NCBI RefSeq assembly: GCF_003569045.1
Contig: NZ_BFCB01000002.1
Span: 372,001-436,000, forward strand
Source: Aggregatilinea lenta
GTDB lineage: Bacteria; Chloroflexota; Anaerolineae; Aggregatilineales; Aggregatilineaceae
DNA: 64,000 nucleotides
Direction of reading: 5' to 3'
Position 1 is the first letter of the stretch. Every line of letters starts with the position of its first letter. The notes below the pieces were generated by a model. That model ran no database searches. It worked only from the letters and a program-made list of their open reading frames with translations, and had not been told where the DNA came from. Both the position numbers and the translations under genes were made by a program. Below are positions 8,902 through 17,147 of the stretch, one piece after another.

Positions 8902-8950
8902 GATGTCGTATTTGATGTCGTATTTAAAGGGCGTACTTGCATACGCCCCT
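8902..8950. repeat. 12-bp tandem duplication and B-type palindrome
   Basis: GATGTCGTATTT occurs twice in tandem (8902-8913 and 8914-8925), followed directly by the palindrome AAGGGCGTAcTTGcATACGCCCCT (capitals mark the pairing arms, 8927-8950). The palindrome is a B-family member just downstream of the secreted-protein gene. Confidence 0.6.
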
Positions 8951-8967
8951 CCCGTTTCTCGACTGTG

Positions 8968-10398
8968 CTAGTCCGCCGCGCCGGTCGCGTCGACGGTCGG
9001 TGCAGCGGCATCGGCTGGAACCTCGGTCGCCTCCGCCGTCGATTCGGCTTCCGGCGCTTCGAGCGCGATCAGATCGTCCATGTTGTCTTCCAGCCACGCG
9101 CGGTAGCTGGCGTAGACCTCGGCGTTCGGATCGCCCTGCTGCATGTAGCTCACCGTGAGCACCCAGCCGTCCTCGCGCGGGAAGATCGCCAGCTCCTGGT
9201 CCACGCCCGGATACTCCTGGCCATTGACCATCTGCGGCGCGATGACCACGCGCAGCGTCGCGCCTGTCTGACCCTCGATCTCGACCACATCCGGGCCTCT
9301 GTAGGCGTCGTCCTCGACGATGATCCCGGCGGAGGCCACCTGCGTCATGTGCCCCTCGCGGACCGTCTGCAAGATCGCAGCGGCCAACTCGGTCGGGTCT
9401 TCGGGCAGCGTGGCCAACTGCTCAGGATCGACCATCTGGTCGGCGGTGGCCAGCGTGTAACTGATCTGCGCGGTGATACTTGGATCGACCGCGTACATCA
9501 GCGCGCCTTCCTGCACCTCGATCCAGTCGGAGGTGGTTTCCGCCGTGCCTCCGGCCTCAGGCTCAGCCGTGACGGCGGCGTCCGGCGCGGTCTCCGTCAG
9601 GTCTGGGGCGGCCTCGGTTTCGATCGGCTCCAGCACGTCCGGCACGGGGGCCGTGGCCGCCGGTTCGGGCGCTTCTTCGGTCGCGGCAGGATTCGCGTCT
9701 TCCGTGGCGACAGGCGCTGCTGCGGTAGCCTCCGGCGCAGATTCGGTCGCCTCGGCGGTCGGTTGGGCTTCCGGCGTCACGAGCGCCGCGCCGTTCTCCG
9801 CGAGCCACGCCAGGAAGTCCTGGTAAATCGTCTCGTCCACTTCGCCGGACACCTGATACAGGAAGGCCGCGGACTCGTCGCCGCCGCCGATCAGCAGGTA
9901 GGCCAGATCGAAGCCGGGGTAATTCTCCCCGGTGGTCATCGTCTGCGGCGGGATGTTGAAGCGTACCACCGCGGTGGGCACGTCGCCGATCATCTGGATC
10001 GCGGGCGGCGTTTCGTCGTAAGTCAGCCCAATCTGCCCCAACTGGCCGACGACTGCATCGCCCAATTGCTGGGTGACATCAAGCAGGGGATAGGTGCTGT
10101 CGTCGGCAGGCGCCTGGGCACCGATCTGCCCGGCGACCGTCGCGACCGCCCCGACCAGATACTGCACCGCGGCGTCCCGTTCGGCGTCCGCCGCATACGT
10201 CAGCGTGCCCGGCGTGGACTCGACCCAGTTCGCCGCCGTTCCGCTCGACGCGGAGGCTTCCCCATCAGCGGTGGGCGCAACGGTGGCCGTGGGCTTGATC
10301 GCGTCGGTCGACACCCCTGCTTCCCCCACCAGGACAAATACGAAGCCCATCACGACCAGCAGGACGATCAGGGCGGCAACTTGCGGGCGTACCTTCAT
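8968..10398 (-). CDS. Membrane-anchored or secreted protein with two similar domains and an acidic low-complexity linker
   Basis: The 476-residue protein starts with a hydrophobic anchor or signal segment (AALIVLLVVMGFVFVLVG). Two similar domains follow: about 55-205 (NWVESTPGTLTYAADAE...) and about 290-445 (DWIEVQEGALMYAVDPS...). Each contains a NYPGFD or EYPGVD motif after a beta-rich stretch and ends in a helix starting IYQDF or VYASY. Between them lies a long Ala/Glu/Pro/Thr linker with TEAA-type repeats, and a similar tail ends the protein. I do not recognise the domain; it acts outside the membrane. GAGAGGAG precedes ATG 10398, and a promoter with a palindromic operator is visible. Confidence 0.8.
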   Translation of the reverse strand: MKVRPQVAALIVLLVVMGFVFVLVGEAGVSTDAIKPTATVAPTADGEASASSGTAANWVESTPGTLTYAADAERDAAVQYLVGAVATVAGQIGAQAPADDSTYPLLDVTQQLGDAVVGQLGQIGLTYDETPPAIQMIGDVPTAVVRFNIPPQTMTTGENYPGFDLAYLLIGGGDESAAFLYQVSGEVDETIYQDFLAWLAENGAALVTPEAQPTAEATESAPEATAAAPVATEDANPAATEEAPEPAATAPVPDVLEPIETEAAPDLTETAPDAAVTAEPEAGGTAETTSDWIEVQEGALMYAVDPSITAQISYTLATADQMVDPEQLATLPEDPTELAAAILQTVREGHMTQVASAGIIVEDDAYRGPDVVEIEGQTGATLRVVIAPQMVNGQEYPGVDQELAIFPREDGWVLTVSYMQQGDPNAEVYASYRAWLEDNMDDLIALEAPEAESTAEATEVPADAAAPTVDATGAAD

Positions 10399-10448
10399 GC
10401 GGTCAAGCTCCTCTCAGAGCGCCAACTACACACCAATCCGGCGTCCTA

Positions 10449-10477
10449 AGTGTAGCCAGTTCTGGCTGTCCTTTCAA
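10449..10477 (-). promoter_or_regulatory. Sigma-70-type promoter of the duplicated secreted-protein gene
   Basis: On the minus strand TTGAAA (10472-10477) and TACACT (10449-10454) are separated by exactly 17 bases, 51 bases upstream of ATG 10398. Confidence 0.6.
10454..10467. promoter_or_regulatory. Candidate operator between -35 and -10
   Basis: AGCCAGTTCTGGCT is a perfect 6+2+6 palindrome filling most of the spacer of the minus-strand promoter. A protein bound there would block RNA polymerase. The SufR-like regulator transcribed divergently 180 bases away is one candidate binder, but nothing in sequence proves it. Confidence 0.45.
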
Positions 10478-10561
10478 CCGTTAGCACGGCGGAGATGTCT
10501 GGTATGCCCGCCAGACCGCAGAGATGTGCCCTTTGTCCCCAAAGCGCCTGTCGCTTGTCAT

Positions 10562-10591
10562 TTGACATAAATTAGACCAGCATAGTAAGAT
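10562..10591 (+). promoter_or_regulatory. Promoter of the SufR-like regulator
   Basis: A perfect TTGACA (10562-10567) and TAAGAT (10586-10591) are 18 bases apart. The downstream leader is very AT-rich, with an imperfect inverted repeat (ATTTATAAA ... ATCGTAAAT) that could be an autoregulatory site. Confidence 0.6.
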
Positions 10592-10643
10592 TCATTAAAT
10601 TTATAAACAATATCGTAAATATGGTAAAGGCGAGTCACCAGCC

Positions 10644-11291
10644 ATGCAACAGACCAGACGACACATCCTGGAAATCCTGAAAGATCGCAAGGAAGCAACC
10701 ATCGACGAGATTGTTACGGATCTCAGTAACCGTATCGGAAAGATCACGGCGGTGACCGTTCGCCACCACCTTGAAATTCTGCGCGGCGATGGGTTGGTTG
10801 CCGCACCGGCAGTCCGCCGCCGCAGTGCACCGGGCCGCCCGCAGTACGTCTACACCCTCACCGAACGCGCCGCCGACCATTTCCCCAACAACTACCAGGG
10901 ACTGGCGACGGGCCTGCTCATTCAGATGAAAGAGCAGCTTCCCGCCGGACAGCTCAACAAGATCCTGGAAGGCGTTGCGGGCCAGATGACCGAGAGCGCC
11001 GACGTGCCCGACGCGTCGTTGGAAGTGCGGCTGGACCACGCCGTGCAGTACATGAACGACCACGGCTATACCGCCGCGTGGCGCAAGTCGGACGATGGGC
11101 TGCTGCTTCAAATCTCCAACTGCCCATACGAGCAGGTCTCGTGCAACAACCCGGAGCTGTGCCGCATGGATGAGAACCTGATCCGCGGCCTGACCGGTGT
11201 GCGCCCACAGCGCATGAGCTGGCAGCTTCAGGGCCACGACTCGTGCACCTACCTGATCCGCGAAGACGGCGTGCGCGAGCAGCAGGCATAG
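10644..11291 (+). CDS. SufR-like winged-helix transcriptional regulator with C-terminal cysteine cluster
   Basis: The 215-residue protein begins with a DeoR/ArsR-type winged helix (about 1-75; TVRHHLEILRGDGLV is the recognition helix). A dimerising middle follows, then a C-terminal sensor region with Cys160, Cys167, Cys173 and Cys201 (NCPYEQVSC, PELC, DSC). The CPY...PELC...C arrangement resembles SufR-type Fe-S repressors that control cluster biogenesis genes. The spacing differs from cyanobacterial SufR, and one usual Cys position near residue 191 is Met. It may sense Fe-S status or oxidants. Its targets are unknown. Confidence 0.8.
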   Translation: MQQTRRHILEILKDRKEATIDEIVTDLSNRIGKITAVTVRHHLEILRGDGLVAAPAVRRRSAPGRPQYVYTLTERAADHFPNNYQGLATGLLIQMKEQLPAGQLNKILEGVAGQMTESADVPDASLEVRLDHAVQYMNDHGYTAAWRKSDDGLLLQISNCPYEQVSCNNPELCRMDENLIRGLTGVRPQRMSWQLQGHDSCTYLIREDGVREQQA

Positions 11292-11318
11292 CCCGCCCCG
11301 CCCATTCTGCGAGACACC

Positions 11319-11351
11319 AGCCTGTCCGGGCTTGCCGAACAGGCTTTTTTT
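11319..11351 (+). terminator. Intrinsic terminator of the SufR-like gene
   Basis: AGCCTGT and ACAGGCT form a hairpin around 13 bases, followed by seven T. Confidence 0.9.
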
Positions 11352-11636
11352 GTTGCCTGCGGTGCCTGCCTGGAGATACCCCCATCCCCTAGTCCCTTCC
11401 CCCACACAAGCGGAGGGAAGGGGAACAAAGAGCAGGAGCCGAGCGGAGCAAGCTCCGCCCTTACGGATCTCGCTGCCTATGGAGACCTCTGGTTTTCTGC
11501 CCTTGGCTGCCCTCTGCTTGTGCTTAAAGTGACTTGTCGAAAAGATCTGGCACAGGGGTGAGGTGCTTTCTGCTCATTTCTTTCGACAGGCTACTTCACT
11601 GACTACTGAAAACTACCGACTAAAAACTGCCGTGCA
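11352..11636. other. Intergenic gap with diverged repeats, no gene
   Basis: The gap holds an A-like palindrome variant (11378-11427, CCCTTCC...GGAAGGGG), a B-like GGAGCAAGCTCC palindrome (about 11440-11466) and a detached GGGGTGAGGT fragment near 11565. No open frame looks coding. Confidence 0.6.
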
Positions 11637-11666
11637 TTGTCTGCGCCCTGCCGGACGCGTTACAAT
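11637..11666 (+). promoter_or_regulatory. Promoter of the LysM-MltG gene, probably giving a leaderless mRNA
   Basis: TTGTCT (11637-11642) and TACAAT (11661-11666) are 18 bases apart. The ATG at 11673 lies only 6 bases after the -10 box, where transcription should start, and no ribosome-binding site precedes it. Confidence 0.6.
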
Positions 11667-11672
11667 TGGCGC

Positions 11673-13343
11673 ATGGGTCAGAATGAATCGTTGAAACCAA
11701 CCGGCGGCTCCAGACGTTTGCCGTTGTTGTTAATCGCCGCCGGGGCTGTTACGTGGATTGTCGTGATCGCCGTGGTGCTCGTCGCGGCGCAGCGCTCCGA
11801 TTCCATACCGGAAGTGCCGCCGACTGCTGCCGTCGCGCAGCCGACGCTGGCCGCCAGTACGGCGACTCCCTCCTTCACGCCGACGCCCACCGTCACGCCG
11901 TCTCGCACGCCGACCGCTTCTGCGACGAATACGCCGCTCCCGACCGCAACACTCACCAGCGAGCCATCTGCGACCGCGACAGAAACGCCACTCGCCGCGG
12001 CCCAGGCCACGACGCCCACTCAGGGCGAGATCCCGACGGCGGGACAGGACGAGGTCGCCGCGCAGGGCGGCGTGCCCGCCGACGCGCGATCCGCCGCGCC
12101 AGAGGCCGCGCAAACCGAGCCTGCGCCAGACGCCGCGTCCGCGAGCGCGTGCACCACCCCCGACGGCTGGCAGCCTTACACCGTGCAGGCGGACGACACG
12201 CTGTTCGAGTTTGTGCTGATCGCGACGGAAGCGGGCGTCACCACCAGCGTGGACGATCTCATGGCGGCCAACTGCCTGCCGGACCGCCTAATCGTCGTCG
12301 GGCAGGTGATCTACCTACCGCCCGGCCTGTTCCCAACCCCGGCACCCCCGCCGACCGATCCGCCCACTCCCGACGTCGCCGGGACGCAGGCGGCGTGCAT
12401 CCGCCCAGAAGGCTGGCAGTCTTACACTGTCCAGCAGGATGACACGCTGTTCGCGTTCGTGCTGGGCACGCGCGAGGCGGATCAAGGCGAAACGAGCGTC
12501 GAGGCGCTGGTCACCGCCAACTGTCTGCAAACGACGCTGCTCACGGTCGGGCAGGTGATCTTCCTGCCGCCCGGCGCAGCCGATAACGCCCCACCTTCGG
12601 CCCCGCAGCCCGCCGTCGAGCCGGTGACCGGACCGCGCACGCCGCTGTGCCCGTGCACCATCGTTGTGCCCGAAGGCTGGCGACGCGAGCAGATTGCTGC
12701 GTCGATCGACACGATCCCGGTCGCGTTCTCCGGCGCGGACTTTTTGAACGCCACCGGATCGGGTGCGGCGACTCCGTATGACTACGCGAATGCGCGGCCC
12801 GGCGGGACGTCGCTGGAGGGATTCCTGTTCCCCGGCACGTACGAAGTTCAGAATGAAACGACCGCCGAAGCGTTCCGCGACCAGCTTCTGGCCGCGTTCG
12901 ATGCCAGCGTGTCCGCGCAGATGCGCGCCGACGCCTCCGCGCAAGGCATCAGCTTCTACGAGGCGCTGACGATGGCGTCCGTGATCCAGCGCGAGTCGCG
13001 CGCGGCGGCGACGCAGAAGCTGATCGCCAGCCTGTTCTACAACCGCCTGCGCGACGGCAACCGGCTTGGCTCGACGACCGGGGCGCAGTATGCGCTCGGC
13101 GTACCTGGCAATTGGTGGCCGCGCATCAACGGCAGCAACATGGAAGTCGATTCGCCCTACAACACCTACACGCATCCCGGCCTGCCGCCCGGCCCCATCG
13201 ACAATCCCGGTCTGAGCGCGATCACGGCGGCGGTCTACCCGGCGGAAACCGACTATTACTACATGGCCGCCTCGTGCGACGGCACGGGCGCGCATTTCTC
13301 CACCACCTACGAGGAGCACCTCGCCACGGTGAATTGCCAGTAG
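11673..13343 (+). CDS. mltG: Endolytic murein transglycosylase MltG-like protein with two LysM-like domains
   Basis: The 556-residue protein has an N-terminal membrane anchor (LLLIAAGAVTWIVVIAVVLV), a long Thr/Pro linker, and two LysM-like repeats, each starting Cys-x-x-Pro-x-GW and ending VGQV-I-x-LPPG. A C-terminal YceG/MltG catalytic domain follows. The latter shows the catalytic Glu in MASVIQRES, NRLRDGNRLGS, and SPYNTYTHPGLPPGPI. MltG cleaves nascent glycan strands at the periplasmic or outer membrane face and sets their length. The two LysM units, absent from E. coli MltG (which has one LysM-like subdomain), should strengthen glycan binding. Confidence 0.88.
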   Translation: MGQNESLKPTGGSRRLPLLLIAAGAVTWIVVIAVVLVAAQRSDSIPEVPPTAAVAQPTLAASTATPSFTPTPTVTPSRTPTASATNTPLPTATLTSEPSATATETPLAAAQATTPTQGEIPTAGQDEVAAQGGVPADARSAAPEAAQTEPAPDAASASACTTPDGWQPYTVQADDTLFEFVLIATEAGVTTSVDDLMAANCLPDRLIVVGQVIYLPPGLFPTPAPPPTDPPTPDVAGTQAACIRPEGWQSYTVQQDDTLFAFVLGTREADQGETSVEALVTANCLQTTLLTVGQVIFLPPGAADNAPPSAPQPAVEPVTGPRTPLCPCTIVVPEGWRREQIAASIDTIPVAFSGADFLNATGSGAATPYDYANARPGGTSLEGFLFPGTYEVQNETTAEAFRDQLLAAFDASVSAQMRADASAQGISFYEALTMASVIQRESRAAATQKLIASLFYNRLRDGNRLGSTTGAQYALGVPGNWWPRINGSNMEVDSPYNTYTHPGLPPGPIDNPGLSAITAAVYPAETDYYYMAASCDGTGAHFSTTYEEHLATVNCQ

Positions 13344-13668
13344 AAGACGGGCGAGTTGATGCGGGATCACAAAATAAACGGGGTTACCGGAGAGACCTCA
13401 CCCCCGGCCCCTTTCCAATCAAGTTGGAGAGGGGAGAAAACCAGGACTCGTAGGGAGTGGAACTGCCGCATACCGAACAAACACGTAGGGGCAATTCATG
13501 AATTGCCTGGGATGTGCGTACCACGGATTTCCAGGGGCGTAAGCAACACGCCCTTACGCGAACAGGATGCAATCCTTGCAAAAACGGGCGGAGCAAGCTC
13601 CGCCCCTATGCAACCTCGATCACGCGGCGGCTGGTTTGCGCTCCGGGCGAATCGTTAATCGCCGCGCT
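13344..13668. other. Intergenic gap with repeats, no gene
   Basis: Two convergent genes flank this gap. It contains one composite A-B repeat and a separate B-type palindrome at 13585-13608 (GGGCGGAGCAAGCTCCGCCC). No coding frame is evident. Confidence 0.65.
13393..13509 (+). repeat. Composite A-B intergenic repeat, copy 2
   Basis: The A half is 13393-13438 (GACCTCACCCCCGGCCCC plus TCCAATCAAGTTGGA palindrome). The B half is 13485-13509 (GTAGGGGCAATTCATGAATT). The spacer is 46 bases, about twice the usual length. Confidence 0.75.
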
Positions 13669-15501
13669 CTACAGTCCCCAGAAGATTTTCATGCCCACCA
13701 CGATCATGACCGTGCAGACCACCATCAGCCCCGCGCCGAACCGCGCGAAGTCCGCAAAGCGGTAGTTGGCAGGCCCCATCACCAGGATGTTGATCGGGTG
13801 CGCGACCGGTGTCAGGAACGCCGCCGAGCAACCGATGGCCGTGGCCACCGCAATCGCGTGCGGATCCGTGCCCAGGCTCAGCGCCGCGCTGATCGCCACG
13901 GGACCGGTGACCAGCGCCGTCACTTGCCCGCCCATGATCTGCGTCAGCAGCGCGGTGAACAGGAAGCAGCCCGCCGCCAGCCCTAACGGCCCGAACGGCG
14001 TCACGAGCGTGACCATCTGCTCGCCGATGTGATCCGCCAGCCCCGTTTGCACCATCGCCACGCTGACCGAATACATGCCCGCGATCAGGAAGATCGCCTG
14101 CCAGTGCATGCTCTGGTACACCTCGTCGAGCGTCAGCACGCGGGTCAAGAACAGCAGCAGCGCCCCGATGAGCATCGCCAGATACGTCGGCACGCCGAGG
14201 ATCGACGCCGCCACTGCGCCCACCGTGATCGTCCCGGCCAGCACCGCGCCGCGCGTGTCCATCGCCTCAGGGCGCGTGTTCGGCTCCAGCACGATGAAGC
14301 TGGCGCTGTTTTGCAGCTTGCGCACGCAGGACTGTTGGCCCAGGACCAGGAACGAGTCGCCCAGGTTCAGCTTGATCTCGCCGATCCCCGTGCGGTAGCT
14401 GCGGCCTTCGTGCCACACGGCCACCGCTGTACAGCCGTACTGCTTGCGGAAGTCCAGCTCTTTGAGCGTGTGCCCGCTGACGTTGGAGTGCGGCGCAGGG
14501 ATTACTTCGATCAGCGATGCGTCCGACTCGCTGATGTGGTGCCGCGATCCGTTATGCAGCAGCTCCACCCCCTCGATGGCGGAGATCACGTCCTCGCGCC
14601 CGATCATCAGCAGCGTGTCGCCGCTGTGCACGATCGTGTTGGGCGACGGCGCGAAGCGCGATCGCCGCCCGCGCAGCACCGCCGCGACCACTGCGCCCGA
14701 CTGCTCACCGATGCGTGCCTCGCCTAACGTCTGCCCGTCCAGCACAGAATTGGACGGCACCCTGACCTCCCACAGTCGCTCGCCGATCTCGTAGTAGTCT
14801 TCCAGCTCGGACTCGGTCGGGCGCGGCACGGCGTTTTCGACCAGCGTGGCACGCTCCGGCAGCAGATAGCGCGCAAAGAATGCGATGAACGCGATGCCCG
14901 CCAGCGCGATCAGGCCACCCGTCGGCGTGAAGGCGAGCACGCCCAGCGGGGTCTGCGGCGGGTCCGCGTTGACCAGCAGGTCGCTGACGATGATGTTCGC
15001 CGTGGTGAAAAAGGTCGCCATGCCGCCCAGCAGGCTGGCGAAGGAGATCGGCATCAGCAGCCTGCTGGGCTTGATCCCGCTGCGCCGCGCCACGTCCATC
15101 GCACTTGGCAGCAGCAGCGCCCCGGCGGCCACGCTGTTCATCACCAGCGACAACAGCGCCACGGTCACCGCGAACAGCGCCACCAGCCGCCGCTCCGACG
15201 TGCCGCCGATCGACAGCAGGCGCTGCGCCAACCACTGCGTGATGCCCACCTTGTCCAACGCCTGCGTGATAATGAACAGGCTGATCAGCGTCAGCACGAC
15301 CGGCTGCCCGAACCCGGCGATGGCCCGCGACGCCAGATCGGGCGAATCGGGCGGGCCGAGCACGCCCCACCCCGCGAACTGCCCCGCGCCCAGCGCGGCG
15401 GCGATGATCAGCGCGGCGGTGTCGGCGCGCAGTCGATTAACCAGTGCCAGCCCCAGCGGAATCGCCAGCACGGTGATCACGTACCACTCTATCCAGGTCA
15501 T
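13669..15501 (-). CDS. SLC13/DASS-type anion:cation symporter with two TrkA-C (RCK_C) domains
   Basis: The 610-residue protein has about 11-12 hydrophobic segments split by a central soluble region (about 215-400). That region contains two RCK_C-like units (EVRVPSNSVLDGQTLGEARIG and EVIPAPHSNVSGHTLKELDF). Membrane motifs include LVMNSVAAGALLLPSAMD, in the place of the conserved NN(T/A) motif, and a mirrored C-terminal half (QIMGGQVTALVTGPVAI). Members import di- or tricarboxylates, sulfate or related anions with sodium. TrkA-C units commonly regulate such carriers through ligand binding. The substrate is not readable. It stands alone on the minus strand. Confidence 0.88.
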   Translation of the reverse strand: MTWIEWYVITVLAIPLGLALVNRLRADTAALIIAAALGAGQFAGWGVLGPPDSPDLASRAIAGFGQPVVLTLISLFIITQALDKVGITQWLAQRLLSIGGTSERRLVALFAVTVALLSLVMNSVAAGALLLPSAMDVARRSGIKPSRLLMPISFASLLGGMATFFTTANIIVSDLLVNADPPQTPLGVLAFTPTGGLIALAGIAFIAFFARYLLPERATLVENAVPRPTESELEDYYEIGERLWEVRVPSNSVLDGQTLGEARIGEQSGAVVAAVLRGRRSRFAPSPNTIVHSGDTLLMIGREDVISAIEGVELLHNGSRHHISESDASLIEVIPAPHSNVSGHTLKELDFRKQYGCTAVAVWHEGRSYRTGIGEIKLNLGDSFLVLGQQSCVRKLQNSASFIVLEPNTRPEAMDTRGAVLAGTITVGAVAASILGVPTYLAMLIGALLLFLTRVLTLDEVYQSMHWQAIFLIAGMYSVSVAMVQTGLADHIGEQMVTLVTPFGPLGLAAGCFLFTALLTQIMGGQVTALVTGPVAISAALSLGTDPHAIAVATAIGCSAAFLTPVAHPINILVMGPANYRFADFARFGAGLMVVCTVMIVVGMKIFWGL

Positions 15502-15566
15502 CTAAGGTCTCGCACTGCCGGTCTTCACACTATTACGGCGACGCACAAGTAAGCCGGTGGTTTTTT

Positions 15567-15652
15567 CGTAGGGGCGACGCAAGCATCACCCGTTTGTATG
15601 TAGAGGCAATGCATGAATTGCCCCTACCGTATAGAGCAAGCTCGCCCCTACG
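15567..15652. repeat. Cluster of B-type palindromes
   Basis: Three B-family units abut: GTAGGGGCGACGC...(15568), GTAGAGGCAATGCATGAATT plus GCCCCTAC (15599-15627) and GAGCAAGCTCGCCCCTAC (15634-15651). No A half is present. Confidence 0.7.
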
Positions 15653-15736
15653 AAACCCGAGGCATGTTTACGCCCCGATGTACTATCGCGCCGCTATCGC
15701 GGACGAAACCCCTGGCTTCGCGCCCGGGGCACACTT

Positions 15737-16426
15737 CTATTCTCCGTTGGCAGCGGCAGGGGGGGCCACCGTCTGGCCATTCTGCGCGCCGGACTTCACT
15801 GCGAGGTTGATCTGGCCCCACTGCCCCGCCTCGCCGCGCAGGATTTCTTCGGTCTGGTCTACCAACTGCGGCAGGCTGCGCTGATAGTCGCCCGGCTCGG
15901 TATAGTCCTCGTCGGGCATCGTCAGGCGCGCCTGTTGCAAAGCGATCCAGGCCTCGTCGTACAGGCTCGCCTGTCGCTCCCACTGGTACAGCGAGCGGAA
16001 GGCCGACACCCCTGCGGCAAAGGCGGGCAGCAGCGCCGTGATCAAGGCCCAGATGGGCCAGCCGCTCACCACCGAGAACGACGACACAAGCGTCGACACG
16101 AACATAATCCCTGCCGACACGTACAGCATCCGGTCGGAGTTGAAGTTGAACTCGTCCGATCGTTTCTGGTAATACTCGGCCTGATAGTCCAGCCGCTTGG
16201 TCAGATAAAGCTGGGTGCGCAGCCGCGCCTCTTCTTCCGAGAAGGGTGACTTCAAGGGGGTTGGCGTGGCGGGTGGCGCCGATGGCGGCGTCTCAGGCGG
16301 TGCGACCGGCGGCGGCAGCGGGGTTGGAGGCGGCGTATCCGGCTGGGACGGTTCCGGCTGTGGCCCCTCGGACGAGGGCAGCTCAGGATCTGGCGTCGTC
16401 GGGGTGGGATTGGTGGGATCGCTCAT
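15737..16426 (-). CDS. Two-TM SLATT/DUF4231-like membrane protein, proline-rich N-terminus
   Basis: The 229-residue protein begins with about 60 residues dominated by Pro, Thr, Ser and Glu. A helix follows (RTQLYLTKRLDYQAEYYQKRSDEFNFNSDR), then two hydrophobic segments (MLYVSAGIMFVSTLVSSFSVV and IWALITALLPAFAAGVSAF) and a C-terminal helix with WERQASLYDEAW. This is the SLATT layout: helix, two TM, helix. SLATT proteins are predicted pore-forming effectors in several nucleotide-signalling defence systems. The 4-base ATGA overlap with the preceding gene, which encodes a related fold, implies coupled translation and perhaps a hetero-oligomer. Confidence 0.75.
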   Translation of the reverse strand: MSDPTNPTPTTPDPELPSSEGPQPEPSQPDTPPPTPLPPPVAPPETPPSAPPATPTPLKSPFSEEEARLRTQLYLTKRLDYQAEYYQKRSDEFNFNSDRMLYVSAGIMFVSTLVSSFSVVSGWPIWALITALLPAFAAGVSAFRSLYQWERQASLYDEAWIALQQARLTMPDEDYTEPGDYQRSLPQLVDQTEEILRGEAGQWGQINLAVKSGAQNGQTVAPPAAANGE

Positions 16427-17088
16427 GGGGTGCCCCCGTCCTTCGTCTGGTCGCGCAGGACGTCGAGCACCGCCTGCCCCAGCAAGCGCGACCGTTCGCG
16501 ACCGGCGTCCGCGTCAAATGTCCTGCGGCGAGCCAGGAAGGTAAAATAGAGCGAGCGTAGCGATTCGGCTTTGGCGCGCGCTTTGAACCAGTTTTGCTGC
16601 GGTGTTTGGCTGGCATTCAAGAACGACACCGCCGCTGCCATCGCGCTGACGATGCCCGCCAGCACGCCAAGCACGCCCGTCATGCTGACCGGCCCCACCG
16701 CCGCATCCCCCGATGTGCCGCTCAGATAGACGCTGATGGCCGAAAACGCAGTCGTGAGGAACGCCGCGAGGATGAATATCCACTGATACAGGTAATGGCG
16801 GTTCTGGTAATACCGCGCCTGCTGGTCGATGCGCCAGAAGCTCGGCATGAGGTACTGTTCCAGCTCGCGCACGTCGTCGCGCAGCGCCTGCGACGCCTGC
16901 GGCCACTCGCTGAGCGCGATGAAGCCCTCCTGCGCCAGCAGCGACTGGTAGCCGGGTGCCGTCTGGTCCGGCACGACCTCGCGCGGCACCCCTCTCAGCG
17001 TGGGGCGGCGGTTCTGGAAGAAGTATTTGGGCTTAAACGGCGTCCGTGGCCTGGGAACCCCGGAGCTTGGGACGGTGTTTTCGGCCAT
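16423..17088 (-). CDS. DUF4231/SLATT-like two-TM membrane protein
   Basis: The 221-residue protein has an N-terminal soluble region, a helix (FWRIDQQARYYQNRHYLYQW), two TM segments (WIFILAAFLTTAFSAISVYL and TGVLGVLAGIVSAMAAAVSFL) and a C-terminal helix (NWFKARAKAESLRSLYFTFL). The pattern matches DUF4231, a member of the SLATT group. ATG 17088 follows AAGGAGGG at good spacing. It lies 59 bases after the acidic 353-residue gene and overlaps the next SLATT-like gene. No nucleotidyltransferase, SLOG or other usual SLATT partner is adjacent. Confidence 0.8.
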   Translation of the reverse strand: MAENTVPSSGVPRPRTPFKPKYFFQNRRPTLRGVPREVVPDQTAPGYQSLLAQEGFIALSEWPQASQALRDDVRELEQYLMPSFWRIDQQARYYQNRHYLYQWIFILAAFLTTAFSAISVYLSGTSGDAAVGPVSMTGVLGVLAGIVSAMAAAVSFLNASQTPQQNWFKARAKAESLRSLYFTFLARRRTFDADAGRERSRLLGQAVLDVLRDQTKDGGTP

Positions 17089-17147
17089 GCTTCCCTCCTT
17101 TATCCTTCACAAAATGCCGCCGCCGCGCCAGTGTGAGCGCGGGGTGC

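Noticed and set aside
8965-10449. 494-codon plus-strand frame antisense to the duplicated secreted-protein gene
   Set aside because: The opposite strand has a signal segment, ribosome site and promoter; this frame is Arg/Gly-rich shadow.
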